From positions 1 through 8,382 of the forward strand of contig CAKSDF010000085.1 of the NCBI GenBank assembly GCA_934444695.1: 8,382 nt of DNA. The letters run 5' to 3'. This document shows positions 1 to 5,783 of this stretch, in pieces. How positions within the stretch are numbered: position 1 is the stretch's first letter; each line of letters begins with the position of its first letter. A program made the position numbers and the translations under genes. Below the pieces are notes generated by a model that ran no database searches, was not told the DNA's origin, and saw nothing but the letters and a program-made list of their open reading frames with translations. The DNA comes from an uncultured Eubacteriales bacterium. GTDB taxonomy: Bacteria; Bacillota; Clostridia; Oscillospirales; Acutalibacteraceae.

Positions 1-1031
1 AGCTCGGGAAGAAGCCTTTCCTCCGTCACCTTTTTGATTGTCTTCCCTTTTCGGAAAATGACCCCGCAGCCGTCTCCTCCGGCCACGCCGATGTCGGCCT
101 CTTTGGCCTCGCCCGGGCCGTTTACAACGCAGCCCATAACCGCCACCTTGATGGTTTTGTCGCACCCGCAAAGCTTTTGTTCGACCGCATTTGCAAGAGA
201 CACAAGGTCGATTTTCGTCCTACCGCAGGTGGGACAGGAAACAAAGGTAACCCCGCCTTTTTTAAGTCCGAGACTTTTCAAAAGCTCCTTTGCGCAAATC
301 ACCTCTCTGACCGGATCGCCGGTTATGGAAATACGCACGGTATCCCCTATTCCCGCAAGCAGCAGTCCTCCCAGTGCGGCCGAGGATTTTATGGCGCTTG
401 AAAGCTCGGTTCCCGCCTCGGTCACGCCGAGATGCAGCGGATAATCGCACATTTTTGCGACCTCTATATTTGCGGCATATGTATTTCTCACGTCGGACGA
501 TTTAATGGAAATGACAATATCGTTAAAATCAAATTTTTCAAGAAGCTTTGCATTTTTTATTGCGCTGGCGGCAAGAGCCTCGGGAGTGGGACCGCCGTAT
601 TTCTCCAGCAGTTCCTTTTCCACCGAGCCGGAATTGACACCTATCCTGATGGGCACTCCCGCCATACGGCATTTATCTGCGACCACCTTAATGCGGCTGT
701 CGTCTCCGATGTTTCCGGGATTTATGCGAATCTTGTCTGCTCCCGCGTCCACCGCCGCAAGTGCAAGGCGATAGTCAAAATGGATATCTGCCACGACGGG
801 AATGCTGACGGCTTGTTTAAGTGCCTCTATAAGGGCAATTGCTTCCATATTCGGAACGGCCGTGCGGATTATCTCGCAGCCCGCCTTTTCAAGGGCAGCG
901 GCCTGAGCCACGTTTCCCTTTATATCCTCGGCGGGAATGTTGAGCATCGACTGTATCTTTACCGACGAATCTCCGCCCAAAAAGGTGTTCCCCACCTTTA
1001 TTTTTCTTGTTTTTCTTCGGTTGAAATCCAT
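1..1031 (-). CDS. ispG: 4-hydroxy-3-methylbut-2-enyl diphosphate synthase IspG (GcpE), partial at the 3' end
   Basis: IspG is the cytosolic [4Fe-4S] enzyme that reductively converts 2-C-methyl-D-erythritol 2,4-cyclodiphosphate to HMBDP, the penultimate MEP-pathway step. Read on the minus strand, the frame is open from ATG (1031-1029) to the window edge, 343 codons. The N-terminal TIM-barrel part contains VADIHFDYRLA and KIRINPGN. The C-terminal cluster domain carries CPTCGR (Cys266, Cys269) and GCVVNGPGEA (Cys301, Glu308), the three Cys and one Glu that ligate the cluster, spaced almost as in E. coli (270, 273, 305, 312). The family is usually about 345-370 residues, so only a short tail is missing. 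The start overlaps the rseP stop as TAATG, with GGAGG six bases upstream inside the rseP end, which suggests translational coupling. The identification is secure. Confidence 0.97.
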   Translation of the reverse strand, partial: MDFNRRKTRKIKVGNTFLGGDSSVKIQSMLNIPAEDIKGNVAQAAALEKAGCEIIRTAVPNMEAIALIEALKQAVSIPVVADIHFDYRLALAAVDAGADKIRINPGNIGDDSRIKVVADKCRMAGVPIRIGVNSGSVEKELLEKYGGPTPEALAASAIKNAKLLEKFDFNDIVISIKSSDVRNTYAANIEVAKMCDYPLHLGVTEAGTELSSAIKSSAALGGLLLAGIGDTVRISITGDPVREVICAKELLKSLGLKKGGVTFVSCPTCGRTKIDLVSLANAVEQKLCGCDKTIKVAVMGCVVNGPGEAKEADIGVAGGDGCGVIFRKGKTIKKVTEERLLPE

Positions 1032-2146
1032 TAAGCGCCTCCGCGAATGAGTTTTAAAATGTCGTGGCCGGTGATGAAGATTACAAAGGCCATAAGCAGG
1101 GCAAAGCCTGCGGCGTGTATCCAGCCCTCATATTTGGCCGGAACGGGTTTTCTGCGTATTCCTTCGATAATAAGGAACACAAGCCTTCCCCCGTCAAGGG
1201 CGGGAAGTGGCAAAAGGTTCATTATTCCGAGGTTTATGGTAATGACGGCAAGCAGATAAAAGATTGAATCAAGGGCCATAAGCGGCTTTGACGATGCAAC
1301 CACCTGACTGACCGTCTCTCCAACCGCCGAAACCACTCCCACAGGGCCGCTTATTTCGTTTAGTCCGAATTTTCCGCCCACAAGGTCAGCAAGGCTCATC
1401 CACACTATTCTCGCGACCGATGCCGTTTCTTTAAACGTATCGGCCACGAAGGTCAGCGGCTTTGTTATGGACATTTTGTCCGAAGTGACGGCAAAATCAA
1501 GGGCGATATAGTTTTTATTCTCCAAAGTCTGCGTACCGAATGTTACTGAAAGGTCGGTTTTTTGACCTTCCCGCTCGACCGTCATATCAAGGGTATCGTC
1601 GGAGCTTGTCATAAGGCAGTAGGAAAGATCGGAAGCGCAATAGACCCTGCGCCCGTCCACCGAGAGAATTTTATCGCCGGTTCTCAGGCCGCTTTGGTAG
1701 CTTGAAGCGTTTTCGTAGAAGCCCCTGACCGTCGTGGTGTAAAACCGTCCCTGGATTCCCAGCATTATACCCACAAAAAGAAGCCCAAGCACAATGTTGT
1801 TAAAGGCACCCGCAGCCACGATTATTATGCGCTTCCATACGCTCTTGTTGCCGAAGGCGGCTTTATCCTCGCTGTCCTCGTCCTCGCCTTCCATAGAGCA
1901 GTATCCGCCGAATGGCACAATTCTCACCGAGTAAAGGGTGTCTCCTTTTTTCTTTTTAAAAATGGCCGGTCCGAAACCCACCGAAAACTCGTTGACCCTG
2001 ACCTTGAAAAGCTTTGCAAAGAAAAAGTGGCCGAATTCGTGCACCACCACGACCAGTCCGAAAAGAAGTATCGCCACAACAATAGGCCAAACTGTATTCC
2101 AGATCGACAAAAGGGCCGATCCCACCGAGCACATAACATTTTCCAA
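1031..2146 (-). CDS. rseP: RseP/RasP-type site-2 protease (intramembrane zinc metalloprotease, M50B)
   Basis: This is a membrane zinc protease that cuts substrates within the bilayer; in Bacillus the orthologue RasP cleaves anti-sigma factors and signal-peptide remnants. Numbering from the TTG at 2146 (371 aa): the first transmembrane helix (about 20-40) ends in the metal site HEFGH (36-40); VPFGGY (77-82) is the conserved membrane-associated hairpin; a second helix follows around 105-130 with GAFNN (113-117), where many relatives have a Pro after the Gly; a single PDZ-like domain spans roughly 130-200; NLLPLPALDGG (310-320) supplies the third metal ligand, Asp318; a last helix lies near the C terminus. 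Start choice: GTG at 2155 and ATG at 2134 are also in frame, but GAGG-C-GGTGAG (2161-2151) resembles an extended Shine-Dalgarno sequence and sits four bases before TTG 2146, whereas it overlaps the GTG. The stop overlaps the ispG start. Confidence 0.95.
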   Translation of the reverse strand: MENVMCSVGSALLSIWNTVWPIVVAILLFGLVVVVHEFGHFFFAKLFKVRVNEFSVGFGPAIFKKKKGDTLYSVRIVPFGGYCSMEGEDEDSEDKAAFGNKSVWKRIIIVAAGAFNNIVLGLLFVGIMLGIQGRFYTTTVRGFYENASSYQSGLRTGDKILSVDGRRVYCASDLSYCLMTSSDDTLDMTVEREGQKTDLSVTFGTQTLENKNYIALDFAVTSDKMSITKPLTFVADTFKETASVARIVWMSLADLVGGKFGLNEISGPVGVVSAVGETVSQVVASSKPLMALDSIFYLLAVITINLGIMNLLPLPALDGGRLVFLIIEGIRRKPVPAKYEGWIHAAGFALLMAFVIFITGHDILKLIRGGA

Positions 2147-2150
2147 AATT

Positions 2151-2161
2151 CTCACCGCCTC
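2151..2161 (-). promoter_or_regulatory. Ribosome binding site deciding the rseP start
   Basis: On the minus strand GAGGCGGTGAG matches much of the sequence complementary to the 16S 3' end (AGGAGGTGA) with one extra base. It lies four bases before TTG (2146-2144) and runs through the upstream GTG (2155-2153), so it argues for TTG as the true start. ATG at 2134 has only a weak GGA at suitable distance. Confidence 0.5.
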
Positions 2162-2193
2162 AAAATCCGATAATCAATTCCGCCAATCAACAC

Positions 2194-2228
2194 ACATCTG
2201 TTATACACGAAAAACATTTGTTATACAC
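2194..2228. repeat. Direct repeat of 20-bp period containing DnaA-box-like sequences
   Basis: ACATCTGTTATACAC (2194-2208) and ACATTTGTTATACAC (2214-2228) match at 14 of 15 positions, exactly 20 bp apart (about two helical turns). The second continues as TTATACACA (2221-2229), which fits the DnaA-box consensus TTWTNCACA; the first is TTATACACG (2201-2209), one mismatch. A third relaxed match, TTATCAACA, lies at 2319-2327 in the same orientation. The repeat is seen; DnaA binding is only a hypothesis. Confidence 0.45.
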
Positions 2229-2232
2229 ACGT

Positions 2233-2247
2233 TTGTCACCTTGACAA
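2233..2247. repeat. Inverted repeat TTGTCA-N3-TGACAA
   Basis: TTGTCA (2233-2238) and TGACAA (2242-2247) form perfect 6-bp arms around CCT. The compact form is typical of a dimeric regulator site. It lies four bases beyond the direct repeat at 2194-2228 and about 90 bp upstream of the rseP start. Confidence 0.45.
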
Positions 2248-2285
2248 CAGACACATCGGTCAATCAGCCGTCCACCCGGCAACCC

Positions 2286-2297
2286 TATCGATCGATA
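2286..2297. repeat. 12-bp perfect palindrome TATCGATCGATA
   Basis: TATCGATCGATA is fully self-complementary and is followed ten bases later by a second palindrome, CCGATCGG (2307-2314). Both are centred on GATC. They could be binding sites or chance; no function is assigned. Confidence 0.5.
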
Positions 2298-2404
2298 AGT
2301 CAATAGCCGATCGGACGATTATCAACAAATCAACAAGCAACACCCCGCCTTCCCGTCCCCAATGTATCTATCGGGAATACTTTGTCAGGATCAAGGTGCT
2401 TGCC

Positions 2405-2434
2405 GGCACAGCGTTTCTTAAATCCTGCTGTGCC
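2405..2434. repeat. Perfect 8-bp inverted repeat at the predicted transcription start
   Basis: GGCACAGC (2405-2412) and GCTGTGCC (2427-2434) are perfectly complementary around a 14-base centre. No T-run follows on either strand, so it is not a standard intrinsic terminator. Its upstream arm lies just downstream of the -10 at 2441-2436 and covers the likely start point, so an operator is more plausible than a full RNA hairpin. Confidence 0.55.
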
Positions 2435-2435
2435 T

Positions 2436-2471
2436 ATTATAACCGAAACTATGTACTGATACCGGTACATA
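2436..2471 (-). promoter_or_regulatory. Candidate rseP-ispG promoter with a dyad over the -35 region
   Basis: Minus-strand TATAAT lies at 2441-2436. No TTGACA-like -35 is present at 16-18 bp. Instead the -35 position falls inside a perfect inverted repeat, TATGTAC (2450-2456) and GTACATA (2465-2471), with an 8-base centre. A good -10 with a dyad in place of the -35 is a layout seen where an activator or repressor controls the promoter. If used, transcription would begin near 2429 and give rseP a leader of about 280 nt. The dyad and the -10 are seen; function is inferred. Confidence 0.4.
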
Positions 2472-2655
2472 TATTTTATTTTAATATTATCACGTAAAAA
2501 TTAAAATTATAAGTAAATCATATGAAAATTTAAAAATTTATTCGGAAGAACACATTATAATATGCCTTAAATACATCTTCATATCTTCCCGAAAAATTGC
2601 CGAAACACAATTCAAATAATCAATACGCAATTTAAGAAGTCAATTGTATATGTAT

Positions 2656-3792
2656 CTAAACAAGCTCTCTGACGATTTTTCTCGCCCGTCTGTCGGCTTC
2701 GAAAATTTCCGACGCGGTGGTGTATGTTTTTGCGAAATTTTCCGAAAGCATTTTTTTAACAAGCTCGCCGATGTCGAGGAAGGAAATTTTATCGTTTAAA
2801 AAGAGCTTTACCGCTTCCTCGTTAGCACCGTTTACCGCTGCGGGATAGAGTCCGCCCATATTAATGGCCTTTTCGCAGGTATCAAGGCAGCTGAAGGTTT
2901 CCCTGTCGGGAGCGTAAAAGGTCATTTGCGACACTTCTACAAGATCGAGGGGACGGGAAACAAAATTAGCCCTTTTGGGGAATGTCAGGGCGTACTGGAT
3001 GGGTATCTTCATATCGGGTACGCCAAGCTGCGCCAGCACTGCACCATCCCGCCATTCGACCAGCGAATGAATTATGCTCTGTGGATGGACAACCACCTCC
3101 ACCTTGCTTTGGGGAAGATCGAAAAGGTGCACCGCCTCGATAACCTCAAGGCCCTTATTCATAAGGGTGGCCGAATCTATGGTTATCTTTGCCCCCATAC
3201 TCCAGTTAGGATGCTTTAATGCCTTTTCCTTGGTCACCTTTTTAAGCTGACCTAATTTTTTTCCGAAAAAAGGTCCACCCGACGCGGTTATTATTATCTT
3301 GTTAAGATCCTGCCGGTCGGAAGCCTGAAGACACTGGAAAATTGCCGAATGCTCACTGTCTACCGGGTATATTTTAACACCCTTTTCGGCCGCCTTTCTT
3401 TTGACAAGATCGCCGCCTGTCACAAGGGTCTCCTTATTGGCAAGAGCAATATCCGAGCCTGCCTCAATAGCCGTAAGAGTGGGGATGAGTCCCGCCACGC
3501 CCACGATGGAATTAAGCACCACATCGGCCGACAGCGCAGAAATTTCTCTTATTCCCTCAAGTCCCGACAGTATCTTAACATCGGTATCGGCGGTTTTAAG
3601 AGCAAGCTCCTTTGCCGCCTGCTCATTTGCCATTGCGGCGTATTTCGGTTTATATTTTCTTATCTGCTCCTCGGCCTTTTTAACGTTTTTTCCGGCCGCA
3701 AGAGCAAGCACACTGTAATCAAGATCATCCACAACTTCAAGAGCCTGGGTGCCTATTGATCCGGTAGAGCCTAAAACAGTTAGAGTTTTCAA
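2656..3792 (-). CDS. dxr: 1-deoxy-D-xylulose 5-phosphate reductoisomerase
   Basis: Dxr rearranges and reduces DXP to 2-C-methyl-D-erythritol 4-phosphate with NADPH and a divalent metal, the committed MEP step and the target of fosmidomycin. The protein is 378 aa, close to the usual 380-400. Visible: the NADPH-binding loop GSTGSIG (8-14); ANKETLV (118-124); metal ligands Asp145 and Glu147 in PVDSEH and Glu216 in MNKGLE; SGGPF (171-175); the flexible active-site loop around HPNWSMG with Trp197; and HPQSIIHSLVEW (236-247). The C-terminal helical domain contains AAVNGANEEAV. The start is TTG (3792-3790): AAGGAG lies seven bases upstream and the conserved Rossmann strand begins at residue 4, so no later start is possible. 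It follows cdsA after a 140-bp gap. The identification is secure. Confidence 0.97.
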   Translation of the reverse strand: MKTLTVLGSTGSIGTQALEVVDDLDYSVLALAAGKNVKKAEEQIRKYKPKYAAMANEQAAKELALKTADTDVKILSGLEGIREISALSADVVLNSIVGVAGLIPTLTAIEAGSDIALANKETLVTGGDLVKRKAAEKGVKIYPVDSEHSAIFQCLQASDRQDLNKIIITASGGPFFGKKLGQLKKVTKEKALKHPNWSMGAKITIDSATLMNKGLEVIEAVHLFDLPQSKVEVVVHPQSIIHSLVEWRDGAVLAQLGVPDMKIPIQYALTFPKRANFVSRPLDLVEVSQMTFYAPDRETFSCLDTCEKAINMGGLYPAAVNGANEEAVKLFLNDKISFLDIGELVKKMLSENFAKTYTTASEIFEADRRARKIVRELV

Positions 3793-3854
3793 AAGAATTC
3801 TCCTTAAAAGGTCAGGCTTTACACAAGTCGGATGTGCTCGGTCAAACGGGATCT

Positions 3855-3880
3855 AAAAAGGCCGATAAGCAGGGCCGGCC
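3855..3880 (-). terminator. Candidate intrinsic terminator between cdsA and dxr
   Basis: On the minus strand GGCCG (3880-3876) pairs with CGGCC (3864-3860) around an 11-nt loop, directly followed by TTTTT (3859-3855). The stem is short but all G-C. The surrounding 140-bp gap also holds the palindrome GGCCGGCC (3873-3880), which allows other pairings. If it works, dxr would depend on read-through or on a promoter in the 62 bp left before its start; the best guess there (TTGACC followed by a poor -10) is weak. Confidence 0.4.
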
Positions 3881-3932
3881 GCCGTACATCCCGACAGAGC
3901 AAAACCGATTTATATAAAGCCGTGTTTGTTTA

Positions 3933-4793
3933 TTATCTGATTATTATGGGGAAATATGCCCCTGTCATTTCCACAAGAAGATATATAAGCGGAGCGGTTA
4001 AAAACACGCTGTCGAAACGGTCGAGCACCCCGCCGTGGCCGGGCATTATCTTTCCGTAATCCTTAATGCCGCATTCCCTTTTAAGCACTGATGCGGTGAG
4101 ATCTCCCAGCGTTCCGGCAAAGGCCGCCAAAAAGGCGCACAATGCCACGACGGCAAAATTAACCCTGCCGCCGTCCGAAAAGACGACCTGATATATGTAG
4201 GAAAGAAGTACCGACAGCCCGGTTCCGCAAACCACTCCCCCAATAAAGCCCTCCACCGTTTTCTTGGGGCTTATCTCGGGACAAAGCTTATGCTTTCCCA
4301 AAAAGACTCCGGTAAAGTATGCGCTGGTATCGGCAAGCCAGGCAGAAGCGCAGGCAAAAACCACAAGGAATATTCCGTCCCGTTCGTTTAGGCCGAAGCT
4401 TCGGTCAAGTCCCATATCAAAAAGCCTGCAAAGGGTCGAGAAGGATGCCGATATGACGACCGAAAGCCCGCCGCTTAAAAATACCTGTTCCATTTTCAGA
4501 TCTTTATGATGAAAGATGAGATATGCAAAATTAAAAACAATGTATGCAAAGCAAACGGCAAACACAATCTCTTTTACCGCGCCGAAAAAAGGCACCACTG
4601 CTCCCATAACCATAGCGGCGGCAAGCAGCGGCTTTTTATCGGTCATTTTAACGGCCGAAAAAATTTCCCACGCGGCGATACAGTTTAAAACGGCCACAAA
4701 TATGGAAAAGGTGTATCTGAAATAGAAGCTTGCGGCGATCACTCCGGCAAAAAGAGCTATTCCCACAAAGGCGCTTATTATCCTTGTTTTCAA
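3933..4793 (-). CDS. cdsA: Phosphatidate cytidylyltransferase (CDP-diacylglycerol synthase)
   Basis: CdsA is an integral membrane enzyme that makes CDP-diacylglycerol from phosphatidate and CTP, the precursor of the anionic phospholipids. The protein is 286 aa, a normal length, with about seven or eight hydrophobic segments spread over its length. The family signature is complete from Ser235 to Asp261: SVLKR, KD (244-245), then PGHGGVLDRFD (251-261). SPKKTVEGFIGG (175-186) is the other conserved block. The start is TTG (4793-4791), preceded at seven bases by AAGGGGAG. The next genes downstream are dxr and rseP. Upstream, a terminator hairpin ends immediately before the ribosome binding site, so expression may be controlled by read-through. 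The identification is secure; the start is well supported by the ribosome binding site. Confidence 0.96.
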   Translation of the reverse strand: MKTRIISAFVGIALFAGVIAASFYFRYTFSIFVAVLNCIAAWEIFSAVKMTDKKPLLAAAMVMGAVVPFFGAVKEIVFAVCFAYIVFNFAYLIFHHKDLKMEQVFLSGGLSVVISASFSTLCRLFDMGLDRSFGLNERDGIFLVVFACASAWLADTSAYFTGVFLGKHKLCPEISPKKTVEGFIGGVVCGTGLSVLLSYIYQVVFSDGGRVNFAVVALCAFLAAFAGTLGDLTASVLKRECGIKDYGKIMPGHGGVLDRFDSVFLTAPLIYLLVEMTGAYFPIIIR

Positions 4794-4808
4794 ATAAAAC
4801 TCCCCTTC

Positions 4809-4837
4809 AAAAAACGGCGCTTATGTGACAAGCGCCG
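4809..4837 (-). terminator. Strong intrinsic terminator just upstream of cdsA
   Basis: On the minus strand CGGCGCTT (4837-4830) and AAGCGCCG (4822-4815) form a perfect 8-bp stem with a 7-nt loop, followed at once by six T (4814-4809). Only 15 bases separate the end of the T-run from the cdsA start, and these hold its ribosome binding site, so there is no room for a promoter in between. It may end the pyrH-frr-uppS transcript, act as an attenuator for cdsA, or both. Confidence 0.8.
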
Positions 4838-4852
4838 ATAAAAAGTAATGCT

Positions 4853-4900
4853 TTAAAAAGGAACTGCGTCAGCAGGCCAAAGTGCGTTCAAAGCCCGCAT
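4853..4900 (-). CDS. Possible 15-residue leader peptide upstream of cdsA
   Basis: ATG (4900-4898) opens a short frame, MRALNALWPADAVPF, closed by TAA (4855-4853). GGGA lies seven bases upstream of the ATG, a weak ribosome binding site. It lies between the weak promoter candidate and the terminator, where a leader peptide would be found, but it has no run of one regulatory amino acid. Such short frames are common by chance, so this is recorded only because of its position. Confidence 0.15.
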   Translation of the reverse strand: MRALNALWPADAVPF

Positions 4901-4950
4901 CAAAATGTCCCGCGTATTTTGCACGGCAGGCGGGACTTCAAGCAGTTATA

Positions 4951-4978
4951 ATTTTAAACAATTGCATTTTTCACACAA
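4951..4978 (-). promoter_or_regulatory. Weak promoter candidate in the cdsA leader
   Basis: On the minus strand TTGTGT (4978-4973) is followed after 16 bp by TAAAAT (4956-4951). Both hexamers are imperfect. If real, transcription would begin near 4944 and run through the terminator at 4837-4809 before reaching cdsA. Confidence 0.3.
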
Positions 4979-5069
4979 CCCGCGAGTTTAAGCAGCTGCA
5001 ATTTTTGCACGGCCTGCATTTGCGTGGTCCTCATATTGCGTGATCTGCGCATACTGACGGCATAGCCTG

Positions 5070-5783
5070 TCATACACTGCCGAATCTGCGATTTCTTCCG
5101 GCAAAGCTTTCTATGGCCTCGTTAAGGTGTTTAGGCTTAAAATCTGGCCAAAGCACATTTGAAAACCAATACTCAGAATATGTTATCTGCCAGATAAGGA
5201 AGTTGGATATTCTGTATTCCCCGCCCGGCCGGATGAGCAGATCCACCGGAGGATCCCCCGCCGTATAAAGGTTTTGCTCCACCGTATCGGCAGTTATGTC
5301 CTCGGGATTAAGCTTTCCGTCTTTGACATCGGCCGCAATTTCCTTTACCGCATGAACGATCTCATCCCGTCCGCCGTAGTTTATAGCCAAGTTGACGGTC
5401 AGTCCCGTGCAGTCCTTAGAATTTTCCTCGGCGTTTTTCATAAGCTGCTGAAGCTCATCTGAAAGCGCCGTACGGTCGCCGATAAATTTAAGTCTTATGT
5501 TTTTATCCTTAAAATTGACCGAATCGGAAAGATATTCGGCAAAAAGCTTCATAAGAGCGTCGACCTCTTCCTTGGGACGGCGCCAGTTTTCGGTGGAAAA
5601 GGCATAGAACGTCATATATTCTATGCCTATCTCGTTTGCATAAAGGCAGATGCTTTTAAAATTCTTTGCACCCACCGAATGTCCCGCCGTTCTCGGCAAA
5701 TGGCGTTTTTTTGCCCATCTGCCATTGCCGTCCATAATAACGGCTATGTGGCGAGGTAAAACATCAAAATTCTTTTTCCGCAT
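5070..5783 (-). CDS. uppS: Isoprenyl transferase (undecaprenyl diphosphate synthase)
   Basis: UppS is the cytosolic cis-prenyltransferase that extends farnesyl diphosphate with isopentenyl diphosphate to the C55 carrier lipid for peptidoglycan; it consumes the product of the pathway containing dxr and ispG. The protein is 237 aa, a normal length. Visible: IAVIMDGNGRWAK (13-25) with catalytic Asp18; the FSTENW block (62-67); NYGGRDEI (135-142); and the diphosphate-binding block with Arg185, Arg191 and Glu204, the counterparts of E. coli Arg194, Arg200 and Glu213. In that block the usual IRTxGE reads IRPGGE (Pro186). The start ATG overlaps the frr stop as TAATG, with GGAG five bases upstream inside frr. 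The exact product chain length cannot be read from sequence. The identification is secure. Confidence 0.96.
   Translation of the reverse strand: MRKKNFDVLPRHIAVIMDGNGRWAKKRHLPRTAGHSVGAKNFKSICLYANEIGIEYMTFYAFSTENWRRPKEEVDALMKLFAEYLSDSVNFKDKNIRLKFIGDRTALSDELQQLMKNAEENSKDCTGLTVNLAINYGGRDEIVHAVKEIAADVKDGKLNPEDITADTVEQNLYTAGDPPVDLLIRPGGEYRISNFLIWQITYSEYWFSNVLWPDFKPKHLNEAIESFAGRNRRFGSV

Larger units (their letters stand above)
2156..2655. other. 500-bp non-coding gap between dxr and rseP, rich in dyads and repeats
   Basis: No convincing gene on either strand. The half next to dxr (about 2470-2655) is strongly AT-rich and holds an isolated TATAAT on the minus strand (2559-2554) without a clear -35. 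It also holds a loose stem just after dxr on the minus strand (TTCGGGAAGA with TCTTCCGAA, one bulge, loop over 30 nt) followed by TAAATTTTT, at best a weak terminator. The half next to rseP is more mixed in composition and contains a promoter candidate, an 8-bp hairpin, several palindromes and a 20-bp-period direct repeat, listed separately. In most Firmicutes dxr and rseP are close together, so this long gap suggests that rseP-ispG have their own control. Confidence 0.6.
4838..5069. other. Non-coding gap between uppS and cdsA with degenerate repeats
   Basis: No substantial gene. It contains an 11-base direct repeat TTTTGCACGGC (4917-4927 and 5003-5013), further degenerate relatives of the same motif, a 7-bp inverted repeat GTCCCGC (4907-4913) / GCGGGAC (4930-4936), a small dyad TGCAA-TTT-TTGCA (4997-5009), a weak minus-strand promoter candidate and a possible 15-residue leader peptide. 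With the terminator at its low-coordinate end, the whole looks like a leader region for cdsA, but this is inference. Confidence 0.5.

Noticed and set aside
432..1034. 200-codon plus-strand open frame opposite ispG
   Set aside because: It lies antisense to ispG, whose cluster-binding Cys/Glu motifs and length are intact; the translated product has no recognisable motif and there is no good ribosome binding site.
1938..2306. 122-codon plus-strand frame reaching into the dxr-rseP gap
   Set aside because: More than half is antisense to the rseP N-terminal part with its HExxH site; the rest is Ser/Thr/Gln-rich translation of non-coding sequence, and no ribosome binding site is seen.
2194..2655. 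Chromosomal or plasmid replication origin
   Set aside because: DnaA-box-like repeats and AT-rich DNA are present, but there is no dnaA, dnaN or rep gene nearby and only one strict box; a full origin cannot be supported.
3349..3759. 136-codon plus-strand open frame opposite dxr
   Set aside because: Antisense to the conserved NADPH-binding part of dxr; low-complexity product without family features.
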